A stretch of 64,000 nucleotides of DNA from Thermobifida cellulosilytica TB100 (GTDB taxonomy: Bacteria; Actinomycetota; Actinomycetes; Streptosporangiales; Streptosporangiaceae). The stretch is from assembly GCF_001517975.1 (NCBI RefSeq), contig NZ_KQ950184.1:104929-168928 (forward strand), in the 5' to 3' direction. The notes below the pieces were generated by a model. It did no database searches, was not told the origin of the DNA, and saw only the letters and a program-made list of their open reading frames with translations. The position numbers were made by a program, and so were the translations under genes. This document shows positions 46,199-55,104 of the stretch, piece after piece (positions within the stretch are counted from its first letter, which is position 1; each line of letters opens with the position of its first letter).

Positions 46199-48922
46199 GT
46201 GCAGTCATACCCCAAGCACTGGGAAGCGGACGTCGTGCTGACCGACGGCGGCACCGCTCACATCAGGCCGATCACTCCCGAGGACGCCACCCTGCTCCAG
46301 GAGTTCCACTCGCGCCTGTCCCCCGAGACGATCTACTACCGGTTCTTCGCGCCCTACCCCCGGCTCTCCTCCCGTGACGTGACCAGGTTCACCACGGTCG
46401 ACTACGAGGACCGGGTGGCCCTGATCGCCACCATCAGCGACGCCATGGTCGCGGTGGTCCGCTACGACAAGGTCGGCCAGGACGAGGCCGAGGTCGCCTT
46501 CGTCGTCGAGGACGCCCACCAGGGCCGCGGGATCGCCTCGGTACTGCTGGAGCACATCGCCGCCGCGGCCCGGGAACGGGGAGTCCGCCGCTTCATCGCC
46601 GACGTGCTCCCCGAGAACCGGCGGATGATCAACGTGTTCCGGGAGGCGGGCTACACCGCACAGCAGACCTTCGACGAGGGCGTCATCCGGCTCACCCTCG
46701 ACCTGGAGCCCACCGAGGTCTCCCTGGAGGTGATGCGCGCCCGCGAGCAGCGCGCCGAGTCGCGCTCCATCGCCCGGCTGCTCTTCCCCCAGTCCGTCGC
46801 CGTCATCGGCGCCAGCCGCACCGCGCACACCGTCGGCCAGACCGCCCTGCGCAACCTCCTCAACGGCGACTTCCGCGGACCGGTCTTCCCCGTCCACCCC
46901 GAGGCCAAGGCCGTGGCGGGAGTACGCGCCTACCCCAGCGTCCTCGACATCCCCGACCCGGTCGACCTCGCCGTTGTCGCGGTCCGCGCCGACATGGTCG
47001 CCGAGGTGGTCGACCAGTGCGCGCGCAAGGGCGTGCACGGCCTGGTCGTGGTCAGCTCCGGGTTCGGCGAGGCCGGACCCGAGGGCCGGGAGCGCCAGGA
47101 GCAGCTGGTGCTCGCCGCACGCGCCGCCGGGATGCGCGTGGTCGGCCCCAACTGCCTGGGCGTGGCCAACACCGACCCGAAGGTCTCCCTCAACGCCACC
47201 CTCTCCCCGCACCTGCCCCCGCGCGGACGCATCGGCTTCTTCTCCCAGTCCGGCGCGCTGGGCCGCGCCATCCTCGAACGCGTCGCCCAGCGCGGCATCG
47301 GTCTGTCCACCTTCGTCTCCGCGGGCAACCGCGCCGACGTCTCCGGCAACGACCTGTTGCAGTACTGGGAGGAGGACCCGGCCACCGAGGTCGTCCTCCA
47401 GTACCTGGAGTCCCTCGGCAACCCCCGCAAGTTCACCCGGCTGGCCCGGCGGCTGGCCCGGCACAAGCCCCTGGTCGTGGTCCGCAGCGGGGGCACCGTG
47501 CGCGGTGTGCCGGTGGGCCACGCCGCGGGCACGCTCAGCCTGCCCGACTACGCGGTGACCTCCCTGTTCGAGCAGTCCGGGGTGGTGCGGGTGGAGGACA
47601 TCACCCAGATGTTCGACGTGGCGCAACTGTTCGCCTACCAGCCGCTGCCCCGGGGGCCCAGGGTCGGCATCATCGGCAACTCCGCCTCCCTGGAACTGCT
47701 CGTCAAGGACGCCTGCGTGCGCGCCGGGCTGAAGCCGAACGAGCCGGTGGACCTCGGCCCCAACGCCACCGACCAGGACTTCGCCGACGCGCTCGACGCG
47801 GCCCTGGCCGACGACTCGGTGCACTCGCTGGTCGTGGTGTTCATCCCCGCGCTGGCCCCCATCTCCAGCGGCGTGGCCGAGGTGCTGCGGCAGCGCTCGG
47901 CGCGCTCCACCAAGCCGATCGTCACCGCCTACCTCGGCTACCAGGGCATCCCCGAGGAGCTGCGGCTGGTCGGGGAGGACGGCGAGACCGCGCGCGGCTC
48001 CGTGCCGTCCTACCCCGCACCCGAGGACGCCGTCCGCGCGCTCGCGCACGTCACCCGCTACGCGATGTGGCGGACGCGCTCCCACGGACGCCACCCCGAA
48101 CTCTCCGACATCGACAGCGCCCGCGCCCGCGCCCTGATCGCCCGGGAGCTCGCCGAGGCCGAGAAGGCCGGCACCGTCCAGGACTCGATCTGGTTCTCCA
48201 GCGAACCCCTGACCAACGAGGAGGCCACCCTCCCCGTCGAGTCCGCCCGGGAGCTGCTCGGCTACTACGGCATCAGGGTCGAGCCGTACATCCCGGTCGG
48301 CTCCGAGGACGAGGCGGCGGCCGCCGCCGAGAAGCTCGGCTACCCGGTCGTCGTCAAGGCCAACTCCCCGGACCTGCGCCTGCGCTCGGGCGGCCGCGGC
48401 ATCCGCCTGGAACTGCACTCCGCCGAGGACGTGCGCACCGCCTACACCGCGCTGCACGAACGGCTCGGCGACGACGCGATGCTCGTGGTGCAGCGCATGG
48501 TCGCCCCCGGGGTGCCCACCCTCGTCCGCGCGGGGGAGGACCCCTCCTTCGGGCCGGTCGTGGCCTTCGGACTGGCCGACGCCACCGCCGAACTGCTCGA
48601 CGACCGCGCCTACCGGCTCGCGCCGCTCACCGACGCCGACGCCGCCGACCTGGTCCGCGCTGTGCGCTCCTCCATGCTGCTGTTCGGCCTGCCCGCGGGC
48701 ACCTCGTCGCTGTCCGAGCAGCCCGACGTGGAGGCGCTGGAGGAGGTGCTGGTCCGGGTCTCCCGCATGGTCGACGCGCTGCCCGAGGTCGCCCACGTGG
48801 ACCTCGACCCGATCATCGTCAACTCCACCGGGGCCCACGTCATGGGCGCGCGGGTGTGGCTGCGCAAGGCCCCCGAGATGCGGCCCGACTTCGGCCCGCG
48901 CCGCCTGCGCGTGCCGTTCTGA
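46199..48922 (+). CDS. GNAT / ADP-forming acyl-CoA synthetase fusion (Pat-like protein acetyltransferase)
   Basis: 907 residues, GTG start with a -10 seven bases before it and no ribosome site. An N-terminal GNAT domain (~15-165; VAFVVEDAHQGRGIASVLLEHI) is fused to a CoA-binding domain (~190-290; VAVIGASRTAHTVGQTALRN), a succinyl-CoA-ligase-like region (~300-480) and an ATP-grasp domain (~665-890). Related Pat enzymes acetylate lysines of acyl-CoA synthetases and respond to nutrient or cAMP status. In true ADP-forming synthetases a His in SHTG is phosphorylated; here GHAAGTL supplies His441 in a slightly different context, so synthetase activity is uncertain. Domain order is GNAT first, unlike Salmonella Pat. 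Confidence 0.92.
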   Translation: MQSYPKHWEADVVLTDGGTAHIRPITPEDATLLQEFHSRLSPETIYYRFFAPYPRLSSRDVTRFTTVDYEDRVALIATISDAMVAVVRYDKVGQDEAEVAFVVEDAHQGRGIASVLLEHIAAAARERGVRRFIADVLPENRRMINVFREAGYTAQQTFDEGVIRLTLDLEPTEVSLEVMRAREQRAESRSIARLLFPQSVAVIGASRTAHTVGQTALRNLLNGDFRGPVFPVHPEAKAVAGVRAYPSVLDIPDPVDLAVVAVRADMVAEVVDQCARKGVHGLVVVSSGFGEAGPEGRERQEQLVLAARAAGMRVVGPNCLGVANTDPKVSLNATLSPHLPPRGRIGFFSQSGALGRAILERVAQRGIGLSTFVSAGNRADVSGNDLLQYWEEDPATEVVLQYLESLGNPRKFTRLARRLARHKPLVVVRSGGTVRGVPVGHAAGTLSLPDYAVTSLFEQSGVVRVEDITQMFDVAQLFAYQPLPRGPRVGIIGNSASLELLVKDACVRAGLKPNEPVDLGPNATDQDFADALDAALADDSVHSLVVVFIPALAPISSGVAEVLRQRSARSTKPIVTAYLGYQGIPEELRLVGEDGETARGSVPSYPAPEDAVRALAHVTRYAMWRTRSHGRHPELSDIDSARARALIARELAEAEKAGTVQDSIWFSSEPLTNEEATLPVESARELLGYYGIRVEPYIPVGSEDEAAAAAEKLGYPVVVKANSPDLRLRSGGRGIRLELHSAEDVRTAYTALHERLGDDAMLVVQRMVAPGVPTLVRAGEDPSFGPVVAFGLADATAELLDDRAYRLAPLTDADAADLVRAVRSSMLLFGLPAGTSSLSEQPDVEALEEVLVRVSRMVDALPEVAHVDLDPIIVNSTGAHVMGARVWLRKAPEMRPDFGPRRLRVPF

Positions 48923-48934
48923 ACCGGGGCGTGC

Positions 48935-49135
48935 GCCGTCACGGCGGCCCGGGGCGCGGCTCCGGGTCCGGCGGCGGGCGCTCCGGCGGAACCGGGCCCG
49001 GAGCGGGCGGCTCCGGCACCGGCATCGGCGGCTCCGGGGGAGTCGGTCCGGGACGCTCCGGCCCCGGCGGGACCGGACCAGGGCCCGGCGGTCGGGGTGT
49101 CGGCCCCGGCGGGACCGGCGGAAACGTGGCGTCCA
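48935..49135. repeat. Gly/Pro-type low-complexity repeat tract
   Basis: Imperfect short repeats of the form GGCGGNTCCGG and CCCCGGCGGGACCGG (the latter twice, near 49061 and 49099). Translation is Gly-rich on plus and Pro-rich on minus. It lies between the Pat-like stop and the DUF5998 gene, with no supported gene; a 74-codon Pro-rich minus-strand frame (48939-49163) has no ribosome site. Confidence 0.6.
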
Positions 49136-49231
49136 TGACGGAGCCACTGCCCTGTTCCGGCACGGGTACACACCCCGCCCGCGCTCCGGGCCGAGATGCG
49201 TGTGGCCAGTCCGAGAGGGCAGGATGGACAC

Positions 49232-49825
49232 ATGAGGAAAACGCGTGCAGTGCCCACCGACTGGCGACTGGAGATCGAGCGCAGCGGATACTACCCGGCG
49301 CTCGTGACCGACGCCGTGGCCACCGCCCTCGGCAGCGAGACCGCCGAAGCCTTCGTGGTGCACCACGAAGCCACCTTCGACCCGGCCATGGAGGTGCGAC
49401 GGCACATCAGCGTGCTGCTGCTCACCCCCACCCGGCTCATCGTCTGCCACACCGACGAGCATCCCCCGGGGGCCTCCGACGGTCGGCCGCACGCCTCCAC
49501 CACCACCGATTCCATCCGGCTGACCAACATCCAGTCCGTCGCGCTGACCCGCACCGTCCCCGACCCCGCCGCCTACGTCCCCGGCACCCTGCCCAGCGAA
49601 GCCGTCCTCAGCGTCAGCCTCGCCGTGAACTGGGGCTCCATCGCCCACGTCGACCTCGAACCGGCCGCGTGCGCCGACGAGTCCTGCGAACTCGACCACG
49701 GCTACACCGGAGCGGTCACCGCCGAACCCCTCACCCTGCGGGTGAGCCAGGCCGCGGACGGTCCCGAAGCGGTCGCCCACCTGCTCGCCTTCACCCAGGC
49801 GCTGTCGGAGGCCACCGCCAGATGA
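49232..49825 (+). CDS. DUF5998 family protein
   Basis: 197 residues from the ATG at 49232. CAGGAT ends six bases before it, so it is probably leaderless. LEIERSGYYPALVTDAVATAL, FVVHHEATFD, RRHISVLLLTPTRLIVCHTDEH and NWGSIAHVDLEPAACADESCELDHGY match the actinobacterial DUF5998 family. The Cys/His-rich segment in the C-terminal half could bind a metal. It overlaps the phosphodiesterase by four bases, so the two are coupled; no biochemical role is established. Confidence 0.85.
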   Translation: MRKTRAVPTDWRLEIERSGYYPALVTDAVATALGSETAEAFVVHHEATFDPAMEVRRHISVLLLTPTRLIVCHTDEHPPGASDGRPHASTTTDSIRLTNIQSVALTRTVPDPAAYVPGTLPSEAVLSVSLAVNWGSIAHVDLEPAACADESCELDHGYTGAVTAEPLTLRVSQAADGPEAVAHLLAFTQALSEATAR

Positions 49826-50997
49826 CGATTCCGCCACCCCCCGACTCCTCCCTGGAAGCCCCCCGCTACGGCGCGGCCTCGCTGGCCGACCTCGGACCCT
49901 CCGTCCTCGCCTCCCTGGGCGTGCCCGGCGAACCCGACGTCCTCGGCCTGCCTCCCGCCCGCCGGGCCTGCGTCCTGCTGGTCGACGGCCTGGGCTGGCA
50001 CGCGCTGGCCGCCCACCGCGACCGCGCCCCCTTCCTCGCCTCCCTCGCCGCAGCCGCCGCCCCGCTCACCTCGGGCTTCCCCAGTACCACCGCGACCTCC
50101 CTGACCTCGGTGGGCACCGGGACCGCCCCGGGCCGCCACGGCGTCTTCGGCTACCAGGTGGCGCTGCCCGGCGACGGCACGGTCTTCAACCACCTGCGCT
50201 GGACCGCCGACGTCGACCCGCTCGACTGGCAGCCGCGCCGCACCGTCTACGAGCGGGCCGAGGCCGCGGGCGTGACCACCGCCTACGTCTCGGCCGCGGC
50301 CTACGAGGGCGGCGGCTTCACCCGGGCCTCCGCGCGCGGCAGCCGCTACGTCCCCGCCGACACCACCACCGAACTCGTGGTCCGCGCCGAGGCGGCCCTC
50401 ACCGCCTCCGACCGCGCCTACGTCTTCGTCTACCACTCCGAGCTCGACACGCTCGGCCACCTGTACGGGGTGGACTCCCCCTACTGGCGCCACCACCTCG
50501 GCCAGGTGGACCGGCTCGCCGAGCAGCTCGCCGCCGTCCTGCCCGCCGACGCCGTCCTCTACGTCACCGCCGACCACGGCATGGTCGACACCACTCCGGA
50601 CAGCCGCATCGACGTGGAGGACGACCCGGACCTCACCGCGGGGGTCCGGGTGCTCGCCGGAGAGCCCCGGGCCCGCCAGGTCTACGTGCGGCCGGGAGCC
50701 GGGGCCGACGTGCTCGCCGCCTGGCGGGAGCGGCTCGCCGGGCACGCCACCGTGGTGAGCCGCGACGAGGCCGTCGAGTCCGGCTGGTTCGGCCCGTCCG
50801 ACACGGTCGACCGCGACCTGCTGGTCCGCGTCGGCGACGTCCTCGCCGTCGCCCACGGCGCCACCGCGCTGGTCGCACCGCGCCGCGAGGCGGCCGAGTC
50901 CCGGCTCGTGGGCCACCACGGCTCCCTCACCCCGCAGGAACTGTACGTGCCCCTGCTGCGCAGCGGCCCCCTCTCCGGGCTGGGCGGGCGGGGCTGA
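49822..50997 (+). CDS. Alkaline-phosphatase-superfamily phosphodiesterase/nucleotide pyrophosphatase
   Basis: 391 residues, ATGA overlap with the DUF5998 gene. Metal sites and nucleophile of the nucleotide pyrophosphatase/phosphodiesterase type: Asp in CVLLVDGLGWHAL, nucleophile Thr in GFPSTTATSLTSVGTG, ELDTLGHLYG, YVTADHGMVD, and GHHGSLTPQEL. There is no signal peptide, so it is cytoplasmic. The substrate is unknown. Coupling to DUF5998 suggests a shared task. Confidence 0.92.
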   Translation: MTIPPPPDSSLEAPRYGAASLADLGPSVLASLGVPGEPDVLGLPPARRACVLLVDGLGWHALAAHRDRAPFLASLAAAAAPLTSGFPSTTATSLTSVGTGTAPGRHGVFGYQVALPGDGTVFNHLRWTADVDPLDWQPRRTVYERAEAAGVTTAYVSAAAYEGGGFTRASARGSRYVPADTTTELVVRAEAALTASDRAYVFVYHSELDTLGHLYGVDSPYWRHHLGQVDRLAEQLAAVLPADAVLYVTADHGMVDTTPDSRIDVEDDPDLTAGVRVLAGEPRARQVYVRPGAGADVLAAWRERLAGHATVVSRDEAVESGWFGPSDTVDRDLLVRVGDVLAVAHGATALVAPRREAAESRLVGHHGSLTPQELYVPLLRSGPLSGLGGRG

Positions 50998-51005
50998 TCC
51001 CCGCT

Positions 51006-51036
51006 GCGGCCGGGCAGCGTCGGGCTCCCCGGCCGC
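51006..51036 (+). terminator. Possible terminator hairpin
   Basis: GCGGCCGGG pairs with CCCGGCCGC across a 13-base loop after the phosphodiesterase stop; it overlaps the promoter region of the next gene. Confidence 0.4.
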
Positions 51037-51054
51037 ACCGGGCACAATGGGGGT

Positions 51055-51708
51055 GTGCCTTACACCGGAGACACGCACGTCGGAGGTCCCGCCGACGTGC
51101 GAGAGCTGTCTGAACTGACCATCAGCAAACTCGCGGTCGGCCCGATGGACAACAACGCCTACCTGCTGCGCTGTCGGCGTACCGGGGAGGCCATGCTCAT
51201 CGACGCCGCCGACGAGGCCGACCGCCTGCTCGACCTGGTGGGCAGCGACGGCCTGGCCAGGGTGATCACCACCCACCGCCACCAGGACCACTGGCGCGCC
51301 CTCGCCGAGGTCGTCGGGGCCACCGGCGCGCGGACCGTCGCCCACCCCGCCGACGCGGGCGAGCTCCCGGTCTCCACCGACGAACCGGTGGAGCACGGCG
51401 ACACCGTCCCCGTGGGGGCCTGCACGCTGTCGGTGATCCACCTGCGCGGGCACACCCCCGGCTCCATCGCGCTGCGCTACGACGACCCCGAGGGCCACAC
51501 CCACCTGTTCACCGGCGACAGCCTCTTTCCCGGCGGGGTCGGCAAGACGTGGAGCGACGCGGACTTCCGCAGCCTGATCGCCGACGTGGAGGCCCGCATC
51601 TTCGACCAGTGCGCCGACGACACCTGGGTCTACCCCGGACACGGCCGGGACACCACCCTGGGGGCGGAACGCCCCAGCCTGCCCGAATGGCACGCACGCG
51701 GCTGGTGA
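51055..51708 (+). CDS. Metallo-beta-lactamase-fold hydrolase (glyoxalase II-like)
   Basis: 217 residues. GTG start with CACAAT six bases upstream and no ribosome site, probably leaderless. The binuclear metal motif THRHQDHW fits HxHxDH, with further ligands in LRGHTPGSIALRYD, LFTGDSLFPGGVG and VYPGHGRDT, the order seen in hydroxyacylglutathione hydrolase-like enzymes. Actinomycetes lack glutathione, so a mycothiol thioester or other substrate is likely. Confidence 0.9.
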   Translation: MPYTGDTHVGGPADVRELSELTISKLAVGPMDNNAYLLRCRRTGEAMLIDAADEADRLLDLVGSDGLARVITTHRHQDHWRALAEVVGATGARTVAHPADAGELPVSTDEPVEHGDTVPVGACTLSVIHLRGHTPGSIALRYDDPEGHTHLFTGDSLFPGGVGKTWSDADFRSLIADVEARIFDQCADDTWVYPGHGRDTTLGAERPSLPEWHARGW

Positions 51709-51715
51709 CCGCACC

Positions 51716-52165
51716 TCACCGCTCCTCCCGCACCCGGACGGCGCGCTCCTCCGGCCCCAGGCCGCCCCGGTCCAGGCCGGCGTCCTCGGAGGGCGGCCGC
51801 TCCGCCGCGGGGAAGTCCACGTCCGCGCCCTCCTGCCCGGGCTCGGCCTCCCGCGTCCAGACATCGGGCTCCTCCCTGGACAACGCCGTGTCCAACGGCT
51901 CCCCGGCCTCCTTGTCGGTTCCGGTGGTGCCGAACTCGTCCATCGCGACGGGCCGGTCACCGGGCAGGACGGTGTCCTCGGTGGTGTCCGCCAGCGCGGG
52001 CTGACCGGCGTCCTCGAAGTCGGAGTCCAGCGCGTGGATCGGGTCCTCCGCGCGGTCGTGAGGGGCCTCCTCCGACGGTGCGGCCTGCTCCTCCGACACC
52101 GCGCCCTCGTCGAGGTCCTCCGGAAGCACCGGGTCTGTCCTGCGGTCGTCACGCATCTCAGCCAT
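51716..52165 (-). CDS. DUF5709 acidic protein
   Basis: 149 residues, strongly acidic (Asp/Glu about a quarter of residues), no membrane helix; AGAGGT precedes the ATG. LPEDLDEG, DEFGTTGTDKEAGEPLDTALSREEPDV and the DRGGLGPEERAVRV end match the actinobacterial DUF5709 family, whose role is unknown. It probably has little fixed structure. It lies 51 bases downstream of the CHAT gene on the same strand and could be co-transcribed, although the family occurs widely elsewhere. Confidence 0.85.
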   Translation of the reverse strand: MAEMRDDRRTDPVLPEDLDEGAVSEEQAAPSEEAPHDRAEDPIHALDSDFEDAGQPALADTTEDTVLPGDRPVAMDEFGTTGTDKEAGEPLDTALSREEPDVWTREAEPGQEGADVDFPAAERPPSEDAGLDRGGLGPEERAVRVREER

Positions 52166-52216
52166 GTCCGACCTCTACCCCCGGCGCGTCGATCATGCCC
52201 GCCGCGCGTCCGCCGC

Positions 52217-54421
52217 TCATCCCGCCCCGAAGCAGACGAAGCCGGCGTCGGCCAGGTGCTCGGCGACCACGGCCGCGGGCGGCACCCCCGACCGCAGCGC
52301 GCCGTGCGCGCGGACCATCGCCGCGACGGTCTCCCCGTCGGACACGGGCAGTACGCTCGCCACCACGGTGGCGCTGCCGCGGGCCAGCAGGGACGCGGCC
52401 ATGCCCAGGGGGAACCCCGACACCGCGGGCGCGGAGCGGCCCGAATCGCACGAGGAGAGCACCACCACGACGGGGAGGCGGCGCACCCGCTCCAGGTCGT
52501 AGGCGAACAGCGGGCCGTCCGCGAGCCACAGTCCGGTGCACATCGGAGCGCCGTTCCACGCGAACCCGTGGGCGCTGAGGTGGGCCAGGTCGGCGCGCGC
52601 CAGACCACGCAGCACCGAACGGGAGCGGGCCCCGTCCCCCGTCAGCCGCCGCGCCCCCCGGTGCAGCCGGGCCACCGCCTCGGCCTCGGCGTCGGCCGCG
52701 GCCAGGTGCGGCCCCGCCACCACCAGCACCCGGGGCCGCTCCGACCGGAAGCGGCGCGCCCGCTCCCGGCAGCGCAGCCAGGCCCGCCCCGAGGGGGCCA
52801 CGCTGACCGGGCGCCCCCGCAGCCCGGGCAGCAGCCCCCACGGGAGGGTCTGGGTGTGCCGCCCCGGCACGAGCACCAGCTCGCGGTCGCCGATCACCTC
52901 GGCCACCGGCGCCACCAGGAGCCGGTGCACCTGTTCGGCCCGTTGGGCCAGCAGGGGCGCGGTCGTGCCGCGCGGGGCGGTGGCCTGCATCCTCGCCAGG
53001 TGCTCGAAAGCGGCCACGGCGTCGGCGACCGTCCGGGAGTCGGCCAGTTCGTGCATCCTGATCTGCCCGTCCACCAGGGAGACCGCCGTCGCCGTCCCGC
53101 CCAGGTCCGAGTAGTGCACCAGGGCCCGCGAGCCGAGCCCGGAGCTCAGCCGGACCAGCAGGCTGTCGTCCTCGGGCGGCGGAGCGGGGCGGCGGCAGCA
53201 CGGGTGCCACTGGTGCACGGCGAGCTCCACCTCGAGCCTGGCCAGCCGACGACCGGCCTCCGCCGCGCCCCGCCGCGCGGCGGCGTGTGCGGCACGGTAG
53301 TCGTCCAGCAGGGCCGCCCACCCCCGGTGGCGGCAGGTGCAGGGGGCGGTGACGACGGCGCGGGAACGTTCCAGGTGCAGCAGTGCGGCGGCGGCGTTGC
53401 CCGCCCGCAGTGCCGTGGCCACCTCGTGCAGCGCCTGCCTGGTCCGCAGGTGGTCGGCGTGCGCGGCCACCTCCAGGTGGGGAGTTGCCGGGCGGGGAGC
53501 CGGGGGGCCGCCCGCCGTCCGCGCCGCCCGCGGGACGCCCGCGAAGGTCTCGGTGATCTGCTCCGCCGCGCGCAGCCACGAGGAGCCGGGGCCGAAGAGC
53601 CGCCGGAGCCGGTGGACCACGGCGGTGGCCGCGGCCGTGTTGTCGCGCGCCACGGCCAGCTTCAGCGACAGCAGCTCCGCCGACGCGCGGTGGGCCCCGT
53701 CGGCGTGCGACCGGTCGAGGGAGCGGAGCAGGAGTGCCGCCTCGCGGAGCAGACCGGCGTCGGCGAGGGCGTGAGCGCGGTCCAGGGCGAGTGCGGGGTG
53801 GCGGGTCGGCGGCTCCAGCAGCGGCGCCGCGGCGTCGAAGCGTTCCATGGCCAGTGCCGTGTCGCCCCGGAACGCCGCCAGACAGCCCAGGTGCTGGGTG
53901 ATGGCCGCGCCCAGCCGGGGCAGCGAGTACTGCTGGGCCAGCGCCAGTCCCTGGAACAGCGTGTCCTCGGCCTCGCCCGGCCGTCCGGCGTGCAGCAGGG
54001 CCAGCCCGCGGCGGCACAGCAGCCCGGGGAGCAGCCGGGGGTCGGAGGCGGCGCGGAAGGTCGGCTCCGCTCTGGTGAAGGCGTCGATGGCGGCGTCGAA
54101 GCGGCCGCTCCGGCAGGCCGCCACCCCCCGGGCCGCGAGGGCCAGCGTGGAGTCGGGCAAGGAGGACCGCGCCGACGCGGCCTCCTCGGCCGGATCGGCC
54201 ATGACGGCGCCGCGGACCGCCGCGCTCAGCCGCCGGAGGGCCTCCGCCTCGGCAGGCCCGAGCTCGTAGGAGGCCGGACCGCTCACCCGCAGGGCAGACG
54301 CCCGGGTCCGCGGGTCGACGGGACCGGCCAGCAGCCGGTCGGCGCGCTGCTGCGCCTCGGCGGGGGCGCGTGCCACCAGTGAGACGGACAGGGGACCGGT
54401 GGGCCGGTGCGGGGCCGCCAT
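52217..54421 (-). CDS. TPR-CHAT caspase-like protease
   Basis: 734 residues from the ATG at 54421 (GGAAGG upstream). Residues ~70-330 are helical TPR-like repeats (FDAAIDAFTRAEPTFR, GRPGEAEDTLFQGLALAQQY, GDTALAMERFDAAAPLL). A mid-region contains Cys-rich patches (APCTCRHRG, HPCCRRP). The C-terminal ~300 residues form a CHAT peptidase domain with the catalytic dyad His618 (LAHLSAHGFAWNG) and Cys658 (VVLSSCDSGRS), 40 residues apart as usual for caspase-like CHAT domains. Such proteases are effectors or regulators in bacterial conflict and cell-death pathways (gasdermin activation, type III-E CRISPR Craspase). It follows an ECF-like sigma gene and a small beta-rich gene on the same strand. The target is unknown. 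Confidence 0.9.
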   Translation of the reverse strand: MAAPHRPTGPLSVSLVARAPAEAQQRADRLLAGPVDPRTRASALRVSGPASYELGPAEAEALRRLSAAVRGAVMADPAEEAASARSSLPDSTLALAARGVAACRSGRFDAAIDAFTRAEPTFRAASDPRLLPGLLCRRGLALLHAGRPGEAEDTLFQGLALAQQYSLPRLGAAITQHLGCLAAFRGDTALAMERFDAAAPLLEPPTRHPALALDRAHALADAGLLREAALLLRSLDRSHADGAHRASAELLSLKLAVARDNTAAATAVVHRLRRLFGPGSSWLRAAEQITETFAGVPRAARTAGGPPAPRPATPHLEVAAHADHLRTRQALHEVATALRAGNAAAALLHLERSRAVVTAPCTCRHRGWAALLDDYRAAHAAARRGAAEAGRRLARLEVELAVHQWHPCCRRPAPPPEDDSLLVRLSSGLGSRALVHYSDLGGTATAVSLVDGQIRMHELADSRTVADAVAAFEHLARMQATAPRGTTAPLLAQRAEQVHRLLVAPVAEVIGDRELVLVPGRHTQTLPWGLLPGLRGRPVSVAPSGRAWLRCRERARRFRSERPRVLVVAGPHLAAADAEAEAVARLHRGARRLTGDGARSRSVLRGLARADLAHLSAHGFAWNGAPMCTGLWLADGPLFAYDLERVRRLPVVVVLSSCDSGRSAPAVSGFPLGMAASLLARGSATVVASVLPVSDGETVAAMVRAHGALRSGVPPAAVVAEHLADAGFVCFGAG

Positions 54422-54675
54422 GCGTTATCGCCTTCCGTGGGGGATTCGGTCGGAGGAATAACGGGGAAACGGGTACGGTGCGTCACCCGGAGAAACGGAC
54501 AGCCGAAGTGTTCCGTCTTTCCGAAAACAGCACACCAATTAATAGCAGCCCCATCCGAAAAAGGCGAGAAGGGTGGAAGAACGTCCCATTTTCTGGAATC
54601 GTTAAGTATTTTTCGGAAAACGGACGGTTGATTACCGGTGTAGCGTTGTGGGCGTTTTGCGGGGCTGGTGCCGGG
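54422..54675 (-). other. AT-enriched spacer within the sigma-CHAT module
   Basis: 254 bases between the small partner gene and the CHAT gene, richer in A+T than the rest. TTTCCGAAAA (near 54518) and TTTTTCGGAAAA (near 54608) are related sequence elements that might be a regulator or sigma target. No gene is seen. Confidence 0.5.
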
Positions 54676-55104
54676 TCACAGCACGGTCCACGGCACCATC
54701 AGCGCCGGACCGGTCGCCTCCTCGGGGGAGCAGACCAGGCTGACCGGCCCCCGGGGCACGAAACGCACCACGAACGCGCCGCCCCGGTCGCTGGCGTGCC
54801 GCGACACCCCCTCGGCATGCCGCAGTTCCACGCTGAAACGGCGCGCGGGGACGAACTGCCCCGCCAGGTCGAAGACGTCGCCGCGCACCGTGACGTGCAG
54901 GTGCAGTTCCGAATCCGCCGCGGCGAAGGAGAGCATCCGGGGACCCGACCCCGGCACTTTGCGCAGCCCCGGAGCGGGGCCGTCCGCCGAGTCCGACAGC
55001 AGTTCGGCCAGCAGCGCGTCGGGGCGGCGCACCCGATAGGCGGCCCGGGCCGCGGCCAGCACCCGCTCGGGCGGGCGCTCCTCGGGAACCGAGTCCTCGT
55101 TCAC
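54676..55104 (-). CDS. Small beta-rich partner protein of the sigma-CHAT module
   Basis: 142 residues; GTG start after GGGGAGGA, overlapping the sigma stop (GTGA), so translationally coupled. N-terminal ~45 residues are helical and Arg/Ala-rich (PPERVLAAARAAYRVRRPDALLAELLSD); the remaining ~95 look like a beta-sandwich (MLSFAAADSELHLHVTVRG, DLAGQFVPARRFSVELRH, GGAFVVRFVPRGPVSLVC). There is no zinc anti-sigma motif and no membrane helix. It could regulate the sigma factor or bridge it to the CHAT protease. I do not recognise a named family. Confidence 0.8.
   Translation of the reverse strand: MNEDSVPEERPPERVLAAARAAYRVRRPDALLAELLSDSADGPAPGLRKVPGSGPRMLSFAAADSELHLHVTVRGDVFDLAGQFVPARRFSVELRHAEGVSRHASDRGGAFVVRFVPRGPVSLVCSPEEATGPALMVPWTVL

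Noticed and set aside
48939..49163. Pro-rich 74-codon minus-strand frame
   Set aside because: No ribosome site, composition dictated by the repeat tract, no conserved features; kept only as part of the repeat entry.
46205..49837. Very long minus-strand open frame (over 1200 codons) opposite the Pat-like gene
   Set aside because: It is an antisense shadow caused by high GC at third codon positions; its translation has no domain and low-complexity composition, while the plus strand encodes clear GNAT, CoA-binding and ATP-grasp domains.
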